A DNA stretch of 64,000 nt from Bacteroides zhangwenhongii (GTDB lineage: Bacteria > Bacteroidota > Bacteroidia > Bacteroidales > Bacteroidaceae): the NCBI RefSeq assembly GCF_009193325.2, contig NZ_CP059856.1, positions 3,348,001-3,412,000 of the forward strand. Reading direction: 5' to 3'. The translations under genes and the position numbers were made by a program. Under the pieces are notes generated by a model, which was not told the origin of the DNA, ran no database searches, and worked only from the letters and a program-made list of their open reading frames with translations. Shown here piece after piece: positions 1 through 10,225 of the stretch; positions within the stretch are counted from its first letter, which is position 1; every line of letters starts with the position of its first letter.

Positions 1-2190
1 TGGAAATATGATCTCATTTATCGATTGATGATTATCATTCTTCTCATAAATCAATTGATTTGCGCCATCATATATTCTATATTTCTCTACACAGAACGGC
101 ATTTTATTTTCCGGATGTGTCATTTGAACTGTTTCCATAGGCTGATCATAATCTGTATCAAAAAAGAGAGAGAGCTTCCCGACAGAAATAGCAGCATCCC
201 ATTTAATTGTCAAAGTCGGATTCGGATCTTTCAATTCTGCCACCCAAGCATTTGGTGATTGAACCGGACGGTCAATACCATTATTAATATTCGAAACAGA
301 AAAAGCATAACAGTCTTTTTCTGTTCGAATAGCGATATTATATCCCTCTGGTCTCCGCTTCGGACACCAGAACTCAAATTCCTCTATTCCAATATCTTCT
401 CGGGGAGTTTGTTTTCCAAAGTTGGAAACAGCTTCATTCACCGTATTAAATACAGACAAAATTCCAGTAATCCTTTCTTGAGTATATTGCAACTGCACCA
501 AAGGATTTTTCTTGAAAACAAGAAAAACATATTGCTCCTCCGGCATCACTGTTCCAAAAACTAACTCTAACTGTTGTTTACCTTGATGCAAAGCTAGTAT
601 TTTAGTTTCCAGAACCACATCCGGAGTATGATTGAATGCTTTACTGCTAATACGAAGTTCCACTTCCAAAGCTGTTTCTTCAGAAGCGCAAAGATCAACT
701 TGCACTTTTCCCAATACATCCCCTTTTTGTAAAGGAATCATTTGAGCTACAGACTCATCCAGCACCTGCATCTCCCCATCCGCCGGAAACCCCTTAAAAT
801 GGTACTCACTGGATGCAGTCAAAGTCGCTTTCGTTACCAAATTCTCTTCGTCCCTGATTATCATATCAGGGATATACTGCCCCATTCTTGATAATTTCTT
901 TTGCAATTCAGATACTTTCCCTAAAGAATATACTTCTCTCGGAGAGATGTTTTCTTTCAGACACATCGTCGCAGCCATCGCAACAGCCTGAGCACTGTGT
1001 GCAGAAGTAGCCATTACACGGGTTGAACCGAAAGCAACATGCGATACACTAATAATTCTTCCTGCAAGAAATAGATTCTCAATTCCCCTGCTATAAAGAC
1101 AACGGTAAGGAATCTGATATACCCCTTTCGAATGCCACTGATTACAAGCAGATTCCTCACCGAACACGCCGGCTGCCGGATGTAAATCAATACTCCATCC
1201 GCCATAAGAGACCGCATCTTCATGATGTCTTTGTTCTATGACATCTTGCTGAATCAGCATATAATCGCCTTCAAACCTTCTGCTCTCCCGTTTTCCGGGA
1301 ATACAGCCTACCCATTCCAGCGTCATTGTCTCCGCTTCCGGATATTTGCCCGAGTTCTTGATATAATCCCAGGCTCCATAAATAACCTTCCACAGTTCCC
1401 ATTTAATTTGTTCCGTATCATGTACCGTATCCAAGTCGCCGCCATATTCAACCCACCATAATTTACAACCATGTTCTTTCGCATTGAAACTACGAAATCG
1501 GGGAACAGTCTTCGTGACATCCATCGCATAAGAAGGAGCTACATATTTAACCGATTTGCCAGTATCTTTTGTGTAGAAATATAAACTGTGTCCCAAAAGC
1601 TCACCATAATCCTCATCCGGTGCAAACTTTTCGCCAAACTCCTCTCGGCTTTCAGCCCCCATACGATAAGGAGCCCCGGAAAGAAAACCGACAACACCAT
1701 CACCAGAAGCATCACAAAACAAAGGAGCAGTTATTTCGTACATAGTACTGTTCTGGCTACAAAACCCTCTGACACTTTCTATTTTATGACCAGCACTCTT
1801 TTTTACCTCATACACGCAGGTATTCAGCAATAAAGTTATATTTGGTTCGCTTACCACCTTGTCAAGCATGACAGAATCAAAAATGATCGGATTTCCCTCC
1901 GGATTGCGGAACGTATTTTCCACCATAATTTCATCTATCACACCGCCTTCACGCGCCCAGCGATTATTATTTCCCATATGAGAAGTTGCTCCGAGCATCC
2001 ACAACCTTATTTCGCTGGAACCATTCCCCCCCAATACCGGACGATCTTGTATAAGCACTACTTTCAGACCTTGACGAGCCGCAGTTATAGCAGCACAAAC
2101 CCCTGAAATACCTCCGCCTACTATTACAAAATCAGCCTGAAGGGCATCCGTGTTAAACATTCTCACACTATTAAACTTATCAAGTACCAT
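1..2190 (-). CDS. FAD-dependent oxidoreductase, C-terminus beyond window
   Basis: The reading frame is open from an ATG at 2190 to the left edge, so about 730 residues are visible and the C-terminus is missing. Near the N-terminus it has a Rossmann dinucleotide motif (FVIVGGGISGVCAA) followed by an acidic-strand region and GGNGSSE, the pattern of the FAD_oxidored (PF12831) family of flavoproteins. I chose ATG 2190 over the in-frame ATG at 2160 because it leaves the Rossmann strand about 20 residues from the start, as is usual, but both are possible. No signal peptide is visible, which suggests a cytoplasmic or unusually exported enzyme, unlike its secreted neighbours. It is the last visible gene of the region A operon, 43 bases after the GH3 gene. 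The substrate is unknown; oxidation of a released sugar or sugar acid is only an inference from position. Confidence 0.8.
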   Translation of the reverse strand, partial: MVLDKFNSVRMFNTDALQADFVIVGGGISGVCAAITAARQGLKVVLIQDRPVLGGNGSSEIRLWMLGATSHMGNNNRWAREGGVIDEIMVENTFRNPEGNPIIFDSVMLDKVVSEPNITLLLNTCVYEVKKSAGHKIESVRGFCSQNSTMYEITAPLFCDASGDGVVGFLSGAPYRMGAESREEFGEKFAPDEDYGELLGHSLYFYTKDTGKSVKYVAPSYAMDVTKTVPRFRSFNAKEHGCKLWWVEYGGDLDTVHDTEQIKWELWKVIYGAWDYIKNSGKYPEAETMTLEWVGCIPGKRESRRFEGDYMLIQQDVIEQRHHEDAVSYGGWSIDLHPAAGVFGEESACNQWHSKGVYQIPYRCLYSRGIENLFLAGRIISVSHVAFGSTRVMATSAHSAQAVAMAATMCLKENISPREVYSLGKVSELQKKLSRMGQYIPDMIIRDEENLVTKATLTASSEYHFKGFPADGEMQVLDESVAQMIPLQKGDVLGKVQVDLCASEETALEVELRISSKAFNHTPDVVLETKILALHQGKQQLELVFGTVMPEEQYVFLVFKKNPLVQLQYTQERITGILSVFNTVNEAVSNFGKQTPREDIGIEEFEFWCPKRRPEGYNIAIRTEKDCYAFSVSNINNGIDRPVQSPNAWVAELKDPNPTLTIKWDAAISVGKLSLFFDTDYDQPMETVQMTHPENKMPFCVEKYRIYDGANQLIYEKNDNHQSINEIIFP

Positions 2191-2233
2191 CTTCTCGTAT
2201 CTAATTAATTTTACTTCTATTTTAGCTCTAAAC

Positions 2234-4729
2234 CTACTTTTCTATCTGTATCACCTTACGCAACCGGATGTCGTCGGACGCACTTCCTACAAGCACTTCG
2301 TAACTTCCCGCATCATAATCAAAATCTTTCAATTCCGTCTTATAATAAGAGAAAGCATCCTTATCCAACGGTATTTCTATTTCTTGTACGGCATTTTTCC
2401 TAATAAAATGCTTGGCAAACCCTTTAAGCTCCTTATAAGGTCTTTCAACCTTCGGGTTTATAGGCCGAATATATACCTGTGCTGTTTCTGCTCCGTCATG
2501 CTTCCCTGTATTTTTTACAGTAAACCGGACCTTAACCGCCAAGTCTCTGCCTTTTTCCCTGTCTATACGTAAGTCAGAGTATTTAAACGTGGTATAAGAC
2601 ATTCCATAGCCGAAGGCAAATTGGGGTTTCGTTTCACTGACATCGTAATGTCTATACCCCATAAAAAGTCCCTCTTTATATTCTACCCGCTTATCACCAT
2701 CCCTATCGTAATAATATGGATAGGCCGGATTATCTTCCCATTTCTTTTCAAAAGAGATAGGTAGTTTCCCACTGGGGTTTACCTTCCCAAACAGAATTTC
2801 AGCAACAGCCGTTCCACCCTCCTGACCGGCATACCACAAATGCAACAAAGAAGGAACTTTATCTATCCATTTTGACATATCCACATTTCCACCCGCATTC
2901 AGCAGCACAACCGTATTGGGATTGGCAGCCGTTATACACTGCACTAAACTGTCCTGATATTCGGGCAACTCGAAAGGACGATCATTACTTTCACGTTCAC
3001 TACTTTCATTAAATCCAATGTTCACAATAGCCACATCAGATTTCCTGGCAATCTCTACAGCCTCATCAAAAAGCAATCTATCCTCTCTCCATCCAAAAGA
3101 AATATCAACAGGATGTACATTAGCAAAATATTCAAGGACAATAGGATATTCCTTCCCGGCCTCCAACGCCAATACAGTCTCACGAGTCGTTATTCCTTGG
3201 TCTCTCCACTCATTAATCACCATTTCCGTACCAATCTTCAAACGGAACCCATCGAACCCTCTGACTATGAACCGGTAATTAGCAGTCTTCTCCGGACGTA
3301 CGACTCCACTCCATCGCATGGAACAGTGGTCATACGGAATGCCTTTATTTTCGGCAGCAATATGCCAGCCGTTACCTATATTAACAATCGTATCTATCAC
3401 AGTTCTTGCCGGCGCTCCCTTTAAACGGATATTATCAAAGTATTCAGCTTTAAGTCCTTTAATCCGACTTCCCACTTCTGTAAAGAAAGTAGCATTAACC
3501 ACTGTTTCTGTCAAGGTAGGTACTCCGGGTGCATACACAATCTGAAGATCCTGTCCGACATTCTTTAACCCATCCAATACTGAAACAGAATGAAACGGAA
3601 ATGTATAAGAACTTCCACCTCCCGATATATAAGAGTTTGCATTAGGACCAATCACAGCAACAGACTTCACTTTTGAAGGATTCAATGGAAGTAGGCCATT
3701 CTCATTCTTCAATAATACAATACCTTCTCTAGCCAACTCCAATGCCACTTTTGCCGCTTCCGGGTTATTGTATGGAATAGAACTATCCAACTGTTCATTA
3801 TCAAAAAAACCGAACCGGAACATTATTCTCAGAATTCTCTTCACTTTCTCATCAATAGTCGCTTCCTTCACTTTCCCAGCTTTTATCGCAGGAATCAGAT
3901 TCTCCTTATTCATCCACTTGGCACGCGGCATTTCCAAGTCCAAGCCACCATTAACCGCCCCCACAGCGTCATAAGTAGCCGACCAGTCACTCATTACAAT
4001 CCCGTCAAATCCCCATTGTTTTCTCAACACCTGATTGTTCAGATAATCATTCTGCGTGGCATGCACTCCATTTACCGGATTATAACTGTCCATAACAGCA
4101 CCTGCCCCCGCTTTCTGAATGGCGGCTTTATAGACAGGCAGATAAATTTCATGTAACACCCGTTCATCAATATCACTGCTTACATTGTTCCTGTCCCACT
4201 CCTGATTGTTCGCAGCGTAATGTTTCAGAGTTGCCACTACTTTCTGATCCTGCAATCCTTTTACATAGCCTATGGCTACCTGAGAGTTCAAATATGGATC
4301 TTCCGTGAAATACTCAAAATTTCTTCCGCACAAAGGAGAACGCACGATATTCACGCCCGGTCCCAATAATATATGTACACCACGTGCTTTGGAATCTCTC
4401 CCCAATTGCTTTCCCAATTCATACACCAGCTCTCTGTTCCAGGTCGAAGCAGTCAGTACCCCTGCCGGATAAGCTGTCGATTTACCATCTTTATGCGTAC
4501 CGACAGGACCATCCGTCAACTTTATCTCGGGCACACCCAGACGTTCGATTCCCCTTATATAAAAGCCTTTATATCCTCCAATATAATCTAATTTTTCTTC
4601 CAATGTCATGCGGTGGAGCAAATCATTCGTCCTGTCCTCCACAGGAGCTGTCTTATCTTTATATATCTGCGCAAAGCCGCCCATAGAAAAACAACTCAAA
4701 ATCCCAACGATCACTAAATGCTTCATCAT
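2234..4729 (-). CDS. GH3 beta-glycosidase with inserted PA14 domain
   Basis: An 831-residue secreted glycoside hydrolase family 3 enzyme, a retaining exo-acting beta-glycosidase. A signal peptide occupies about residues 1-20. The (beta/alpha)8 domain (about 30-310) carries the KHYAANNQE motif (169-177) and the nucleophile D248 in GIVMSDWSA. The second alpha/beta domain starts near 335. A PA14 domain (about 424-550, from GLKAEYFDN) is inserted in it, as in GH3 enzymes that use PA14 to shape the substrate pocket. A fibronectin-III-like domain ends the protein. The acid/base is probably a Glu in the NESSERES stretch (574-581). It belongs to the susC-led operon, 16 bases after the SGNH gene. GH3 specificity (glucosidase, xylosidase, other) cannot be read from these motifs. 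Confidence 0.93.
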   Translation of the reverse strand: MMKHLVIVGILSCFSMGGFAQIYKDKTAPVEDRTNDLLHRMTLEEKLDYIGGYKGFYIRGIERLGVPEIKLTDGPVGTHKDGKSTAYPAGVLTASTWNRELVYELGKQLGRDSKARGVHILLGPGVNIVRSPLCGRNFEYFTEDPYLNSQVAIGYVKGLQDQKVVATLKHYAANNQEWDRNNVSSDIDERVLHEIYLPVYKAAIQKAGAGAVMDSYNPVNGVHATQNDYLNNQVLRKQWGFDGIVMSDWSATYDAVGAVNGGLDLEMPRAKWMNKENLIPAIKAGKVKEATIDEKVKRILRIMFRFGFFDNEQLDSSIPYNNPEAAKVALELAREGIVLLKNENGLLPLNPSKVKSVAVIGPNANSYISGGGSSYTFPFHSVSVLDGLKNVGQDLQIVYAPGVPTLTETVVNATFFTEVGSRIKGLKAEYFDNIRLKGAPARTVIDTIVNIGNGWHIAAENKGIPYDHCSMRWSGVVRPEKTANYRFIVRGFDGFRLKIGTEMVINEWRDQGITTRETVLALEAGKEYPIVLEYFANVHPVDISFGWREDRLLFDEAVEIARKSDVAIVNIGFNESSERESNDRPFELPEYQDSLVQCITAANPNTVVLLNAGGNVDMSKWIDKVPSLLHLWYAGQEGGTAVAEILFGKVNPSGKLPISFEKKWEDNPAYPYYYDRDGDKRVEYKEGLFMGYRHYDVSETKPQFAFGYGMSYTTFKYSDLRIDREKGRDLAVKVRFTVKNTGKHDGAETAQVYIRPINPKVERPYKELKGFAKHFIRKNAVQEIEIPLDKDAFSYYKTELKDFDYDAGSYEVLVGSASDDIRLRKVIQIEK

Positions 4730-4745
4730 TCTATTCTACTATTTG

Positions 4746-6797
4746 TTATTTAATATACTTGGAGATAACTTCTTTCCATACTGCATAACCTTCAGCCGTC
4801 AGATGTAAACCATCCTCCCGATAATGTTCCGGGAATAATTCCCCTTTTGCTGTAAACATCGGATTATATACATCTGCGTAAGCAGTATTCGTTTGTTGCT
4901 CTACAAACTCTTTTATCAACGCATTTGTCTGTTCGATCCTCTCTTTGTCTTTCAATCTCCGCACAGACGGTTTGATAGAAATAAAGATAATTTCCGCTTC
5001 CGGCTTTTCTTTCCGGAGAATAAAGAACAATCTCTTCATCTGCTCCAATATTTCATCCGGAGTCCATTGGTAACCAATATCATTATCTCCTTCGTAAACA
5101 AAAATCTGCCTAGGATGATAAGGGCTTATCAAGCGATCTTTGTAATTAATCAAATCTATTGTTTTCGTACCGGAAACTCCCCGGTTAAGAACCGGCTTCC
5201 CGGGAAAATCATCTGCCAAAGTTTTCCAATTCTCCATCGTCGAACTACCCACAAAAAGAATCAAATCTTTTGCCGGAGGATTGATGGAATCCGCCTTTTC
5301 ATAACGCTTCATTTTCTGTTCCCACTTCAGTTGCTGTGCCAGTTTAGGCACTCCCTTTATGCGTTCGCATGGAATCGGTTTTCCACGTAAGAGTATCCTT
5401 CCCAAATAAATTGCAGACTGATCATACTTTTCAGGATGTGCTGTTATATCCTCCCATTGTTTATTACCGAGTATTTTTTTCTTGTCAGCTTTCTCAGAGG
5501 AGACTCGAATAGTTACTTGATGAATACCTTTTTCCAACTTTATCACATCATACTGCCCCCGATAACGATTGTTACACCAGAAATTAAAACGATTCAAAGT
5601 ATAATTCCCGATACGGTCATTCGCTTCATATAGATGAAAACCTTTAGTACTAACCTCTTTCAATCGAACAAATTTTCCATCAATCAGAACTTCCACTTGT
5701 CCTACTTCTGGACCGCCAATATCAAACAGACCTATCATATCTCCTTCAAAGCCAAAAGAAAATGATGCCCCTTCCTTACTACTGGTCATCACTGTATCAA
5801 ACCAACTGGAAAACTTCTTTAAAGAAGGGGTCACTGATGTATTAATCTCTTTCCATGACTTATCAAAAGAGGCAATCTGTGAAGGGATATACATTTCAGC
5901 TTCTTCCCACTCCGAACCGAAAAGCGGTTCAGGAAGCATATGTACCTGCGAAGCACTATTTTCTTTTCGTATTTTCTCCAGCCCTCGTGCAATCGCGGAA
6001 GCATATAAGTTTCCTCCATCTATGATAGGGTGTACCCCGTCATTAGAAAATAAAAATCTCCCGACAGCAACCTCTTTGGTTCCTTTCCAAAGTAGCTTAC
6101 CTGCCTTTTCAAGTGCTGCCGCCTCCATGCCTAAATGAATAGAAGGGAGTTGGTAATGTGTTGCAATATCTTCCAATCTTTTAATCACTTGTGGAACATC
6201 CCCTTTCTGATAGGCAGTAGTCTGATTCGTATAAATCGTATAAATCAAGCAAATATCCGTATGAGGATTCTCTTTTATAATCTTTCGGATCATTCCTTCC
6301 ATTCCGTCAGGATAACCACCATTTACAGCAAATTCAATAAAAATAAGATCCGGTTTGTACTGCAATACTTGTTCCCGAATCCGGAAAGCACCCAAATCCG
6401 TACCCGTACCGGACACTCCGGCATTAATCCATTTAAAACGGGTATTAGAAAAAGTATTTTCCATGTATCGGGTAGTTTGCAAACGATAGCAGTAATCTCC
6501 TTGCGTTATGCTACCACCAATAAAAGCAACCGTAATTTCCTGCTCTTTCTTTATTTTTGAGTAAAAGTTAGGAAGCCCCTTTCTTACCGCGCATTCTTTC
6601 TCATCATAATAATTTCCGAGTTGTATCAAGGGAATTTCCTTATCTGCCGTTGTATACACCAAAGGAGAGGCCCCTGCCTGCGAAGCTGCAATCTTATCCA
6701 AATCAGCGCGACTTTGTCCATAAACGCAGGGAAATACTGTCATTAATACCATCCCTGTAATAATAGTCCCTAATTGTCGTATCTGTATCATTTTCAT
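4746..6797 (-). CDS. Secreted protein with two SGNH/GDSL hydrolase domains
   Basis: This 683-residue protein has a signal peptide and two separate SGNH-hydrolase domains, probably carbohydrate esterases. Domain 1 (about 85-280) has GGSITQG with nucleophile S96, an NAG block (125-127), FAVNGG and the D253/H256 pair in SNDGVHP. A beta-rich linker (about 290-480) looks like the jelly-roll domain found in GDSL esterases. Domain 2 (about 508-683) has GSST with S518, a NRGVSG block, EGDNDI and D662/H665 in REDGLHL. Both triads look intact, which is unusual because most family members have one catalytic domain. Its start overlaps the stop of the upstream gene (ATGA), so the two are translationally coupled. 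The natural role may be removing two different ester groups from one glycan. Confidence 0.88.
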   Translation of the reverse strand: MKMIQIRQLGTIITGMVLMTVFPCVYGQSRADLDKIAASQAGASPLVYTTADKEIPLIQLGNYYDEKECAVRKGLPNFYSKIKKEQEITVAFIGGSITQGDYCYRLQTTRYMENTFSNTRFKWINAGVSGTGTDLGAFRIREQVLQYKPDLIFIEFAVNGGYPDGMEGMIRKIIKENPHTDICLIYTIYTNQTTAYQKGDVPQVIKRLEDIATHYQLPSIHLGMEAAALEKAGKLLWKGTKEVAVGRFLFSNDGVHPIIDGGNLYASAIARGLEKIRKENSASQVHMLPEPLFGSEWEEAEMYIPSQIASFDKSWKEINTSVTPSLKKFSSWFDTVMTSSKEGASFSFGFEGDMIGLFDIGGPEVGQVEVLIDGKFVRLKEVSTKGFHLYEANDRIGNYTLNRFNFWCNNRYRGQYDVIKLEKGIHQVTIRVSSEKADKKKILGNKQWEDITAHPEKYDQSAIYLGRILLRGKPIPCERIKGVPKLAQQLKWEQKMKRYEKADSINPPAKDLILFVGSSTMENWKTLADDFPGKPVLNRGVSGTKTIDLINYKDRLISPYHPRQIFVYEGDNDIGYQWTPDEILEQMKRLFFILRKEKPEAEIIFISIKPSVRRLKDKERIEQTNALIKEFVEQQTNTAYADVYNPMFTAKGELFPEHYREDGLHLTAEGYAVWKEVISKYIK

Positions 6798-9700
6798 TTT
6801 GAATTAAGTATGATTTCTTCCGTTTTATCTACCTGTCCTTTCGAACTCACCGTTACTTTGACAACGGCTTTCTCGTCCATTCCCAATTTATAGAAACTCC
6901 ATTCAAAGGGATAAGAAGAAACAGTACAAGATTGTCCATTACATTCCACCGATACGGACATTTCTTTTTCCTTAGCCGGCGCAGTTTCAGCAAACCCATA
7001 TACCGAATCCCATCCGAATGGAGAACGAATACGGAATAAGAACACCTTACCGAAAGGTTCCCCCATATCAACCACTTTTATTCCATTTTTCAATACAGGG
7101 TAACGATTCTCCTTACGAGTCTCAGCCAAAGGAAACGCCAAAGCCCTGAAACCTTTCCCCGGAACAGATACCTTAACTGCATTTCCAACCCGGTTTACTT
7201 TTACTGTCTTCCCTTTCTCCGTATATTGTACAATATCACCTTGACCAACCAATTCGGCAACCTTTTCCAAGCGAATAGTAAGTGATTCTTCTTGTTTAGA
7301 TTCACCGGATAAAATCACCCAAAAATACTTATCGGAAACCGCAGTCAGATAGTTTACTGTCGGATTATCTATCTGAATCAACCCTTTCTTTATCCAAAGC
7401 TTTGCCTTGCTGTCTCCAAATATTTTCCCCTTCTCATTCCCGTAGATACGGTTCGTAAACCATACAAAGCCTTCCTGCTTGCAGGATGGAAAGTTAATAT
7501 TCCCATTAGAACGTTCTATAGCTTCAGACACCAGGTAATCCCACGTAAATGCCAAATGGGGCGGAATATGGTGATAATAGATCGAGCTTACATCCGGACC
7601 CTTATAAGGAAAGTCCGGTGACAGAGTAATATCTGTATATCCTGTAGCATAATATCCCGGATAATTTGTAAACCGCCCAATCACTCCATTCCGGGCATAA
7701 GTCTCGTAAATAGGCTTATGAGTATATTGATAGAGGCGAAGCAGATGAGGAGCCCAGTTGCTCATAAAGACCGGACGCACTTGCTTTCCCTTTGTCCGCA
7801 GGAAATAAGTGGAAGGCTGTTCAAAACCTAGTCCGACCGGTGAAACAAGCCATTCCGGCACTTGCTTCTCTTGTGCATCGTTCGCCACGCGGGGGAATCC
7901 CAGACGATATTTCTCTTTTCCTTTCCACCACAGGTTTGTATTCCCATCAAAACGGTTTCCCGGATGAATCGTTTGTAAATCCTCTGTAACGGCAGGGAAA
8001 GATCTGATTCCCGCAATGGTATTAGAAGCTCCATATTGGGCCGCTTTCAAATATTTCTCTTCTTTTGTCAGCTCATACAAGTCAATCAAGTCCCACCACG
8101 GAGCATACACATTCGTATTATAAAAAGACATCAATCCCACCGGTTGGGATGAGTTCTTATATATCTGCAAATCTATATACCGGTCGGCTGTAGAAGTAGC
8201 AAACCGTTTCCATTTCTCGTCTCCTGTCAAATTATAAGCGGAGATGGCCTGCACCCAAGAAAGAACTTGTGTAGAATATCCCTTTGTTTTTCTCAATGTA
8301 TCCCCCGGCAAAGCAATTGAAGCCAGCCACGGATTCAATCCTCCTAAAAGACGATGTAAGCCTTCATAATAAGAAGTATTGAACTGCGAATTAAAAGGAT
8401 TGAGCCGAAGCGTCTCAAGCGTTTTGTTGTATCCGCTTGGAACCAGGTCTGTAGCCCATCTGTATCCACTCCGAGACAATGTATATTCTATTGTTGGTAA
8501 AGAGCGTGACAGATAAAATTCTTCATCTTCCGAGAAGACAGACGCTGCGATAATAGCCAAAGGAGCAGCATGTACTACCGTCGGAGCCGTTTCCGGATCT
8601 CCTTCAATGTCATAGAATCCTTTAAGACGGGCATCCCATCCGCCATACTCTTCATTACGCATCAAATCCAGAATATTAAACATTGCCTCAGTCAGTGATA
8701 CCTCTTTTTGCTTCCTGTAATCTTTTACCTTATATACTTGATCCGAAATATATTCTACCACCTCATTCCAACCTGCCGGAAGTATGCCTACCACAAACTT
8801 ACGTTCAATCACCTGTCCTGCTTTCACATGAGAGTCCTTCATCCCCATAACAGGAGCAAAAGCTACCGGCTGAACCACATTCTGCTCATTCTTGACGGAA
8901 AACCCCATCGGAGAAAAATCCACACTTCCCCATTCTTGCGGGAAAGTACTATCATCCCCACATATAAACGATGACATTACTCCACCCAAAGGAGTAGCAG
9001 ATTCTGCAATAGCTAACGGCTGTTGCATCATTGAAGAAAGCATCATCACCGGATGTGAAGAAATTCGCTTATACTGAAACATCGGCGGAAGAAGTATATT
9101 GTTCACATTCGGTTGGGGCACAGGCTGAAAAGCTGAAAGCCCCATACTATACATTCCATCAGTAGCCGGATGACAAAATAATCTCACCTCAACATGATTG
9201 CCTTCGGCAGGCAGCGTCCAGTAACCAGTGATAGAAGATCCATTCTTCGTAATATATTGTACTTCAATGCTCTTATTATCCTTGTTCACTGCTTTCACCG
9301 GAATAGCTTCACTGAGCACTCCTGCTACATAAGGATTCAAATAATCCTCGTCAGACTGTACCGTGTATTCTTTTCCACCAACAGTAAATGAACTTTTTGA
9401 CACTGCATTCTTCCAGGAAGGAAAGAATTTATCATTATCTACCGGACTTTGCTCCGCAGTGATAAGAAATACCTTATGATCTTCCATAGTAGACAAGAAA
9501 CGACGCCAGATTCCTTTCACCTTAATTTCTGTCCGGCAAGCAATCGCCTGGTTGTTTGCTCCAGCTTTTACAAAACTCACCCGAATATTCGGGTTCTCGA
9601 TATTAGCCACCACCTCTGCATCGGGCGATAATAAAAGCGGAGTAGACACATTATCAAAACCTGAACCTTTCGTCTCTATTTTAACGGGATTTTTTCTCCA

Positions 9701-10222
9701 TTTGCCCACTTCTTTCCTATCCATCTCATTGGGGTTGATAGAGTGATCTTTTACTAATAGGATTGCGTCACATCGGCCAAAATTCCTCTTCGTATCATGC
9801 AATCGCAATAATACCTGTTTTTTTGCCAACTGCACACAGCCTGCATTTTCCCAATAGAATCCGACTTTTCCATGTTTTCCAGATTCTTTCATTGGTTTCT
9901 CATCCACACTTAAACGGAATAAGCGTGTCCCCGGCAGTTTATCATAATCCGCTGACCTCACCCATACATTATAGTCTCCTTCTTCCATTATATTGACGAC
10001 TGTAAGCGCATCAAACTGTTCATCAAGACTTCCGCCACCGTTCAAACGGAGCATGGCACTCCCCATGCAATCAGCCGATCTATCTGTTGACCATTTTCCT
10101 TTGAACTGGAAAGCCTCAGCTTCAATCAAATATTTATCTTTCTGCGCATACATATTCAGTCCTCCAACCGCAAGAAGAAGGGTGCAAACAAGATTCTTTA
10201 CTATCCAGTGATTTATGCTCAT
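6794..10222 (-). CDS. Large uncharacterised secreted protein: CBM-like N-terminus and alpha/alpha-toroid domain
   Basis: I do not recognise a named family for this 1142-residue protein. A signal peptide (about 1-26) is followed by a CBM6/35-like beta-sandwich (about 30-158, opening KYLIEAEAFQFKGKW). A long beta-rich region (about 200-500) comes next, then an alpha-helical region (about 510-960) with the look of an (alpha/alpha)6 toroid: repeated helix pairs such as AISAYNLTGDEKWKRFA and LIDLYELTKEEKYLKAA. It ends in a beta-rich tail. Residues from about 830 on resemble the end of the next upstream gene's product (shared patterns IGR..F, H..P/W, DYL.SE...RSNG, IFG.KA, and GL..(L/I)DNP). The toroid fold occurs in many glycosidases and lyases, so an enzymatic role in the PUL is plausible but unproven. 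The stop overlaps the next gene's start. Confidence 0.8.
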   Translation of the reverse strand: MSINHWIVKNLVCTLLLAVGGLNMYAQKDKYLIEAEAFQFKGKWSTDRSADCMGSAMLRLNGGGSLDEQFDALTVVNIMEEGDYNVWVRSADYDKLPGTRLFRLSVDEKPMKESGKHGKVGFYWENAGCVQLAKKQVLLRLHDTKRNFGRCDAILLVKDHSINPNEMDRKEVGKWRKNPVKIETKGSGFDNVSTPLLLSPDAEVVANIENPNIRVSFVKAGANNQAIACRTEIKVKGIWRRFLSTMEDHKVFLITAEQSPVDNDKFFPSWKNAVSKSSFTVGGKEYTVQSDEDYLNPYVAGVLSEAIPVKAVNKDNKSIEVQYITKNGSSITGYWTLPAEGNHVEVRLFCHPATDGMYSMGLSAFQPVPQPNVNNILLPPMFQYKRISSHPVMMLSSMMQQPLAIAESATPLGGVMSSFICGDDSTFPQEWGSVDFSPMGFSVKNEQNVVQPVAFAPVMGMKDSHVKAGQVIERKFVVGILPAGWNEVVEYISDQVYKVKDYRKQKEVSLTEAMFNILDLMRNEEYGGWDARLKGFYDIEGDPETAPTVVHAAPLAIIAASVFSEDEEFYLSRSLPTIEYTLSRSGYRWATDLVPSGYNKTLETLRLNPFNSQFNTSYYEGLHRLLGGLNPWLASIALPGDTLRKTKGYSTQVLSWVQAISAYNLTGDEKWKRFATSTADRYIDLQIYKNSSQPVGLMSFYNTNVYAPWWDLIDLYELTKEEKYLKAAQYGASNTIAGIRSFPAVTEDLQTIHPGNRFDGNTNLWWKGKEKYRLGFPRVANDAQEKQVPEWLVSPVGLGFEQPSTYFLRTKGKQVRPVFMSNWAPHLLRLYQYTHKPIYETYARNGVIGRFTNYPGYYATGYTDITLSPDFPYKGPDVSSIYYHHIPPHLAFTWDYLVSEAIERSNGNINFPSCKQEGFVWFTNRIYGNEKGKIFGDSKAKLWIKKGLIQIDNPTVNYLTAVSDKYFWVILSGESKQEESLTIRLEKVAELVGQGDIVQYTEKGKTVKVNRVGNAVKVSVPGKGFRALAFPLAETRKENRYPVLKNGIKVVDMGEPFGKVFLFRIRSPFGWDSVYGFAETAPAKEKEMSVSVECNGQSCTVSSYPFEWSFYKLGMDEKAVVKVTVSSKGQVDKTEEIILNSK

Positions 10223-10225
10223 ATC

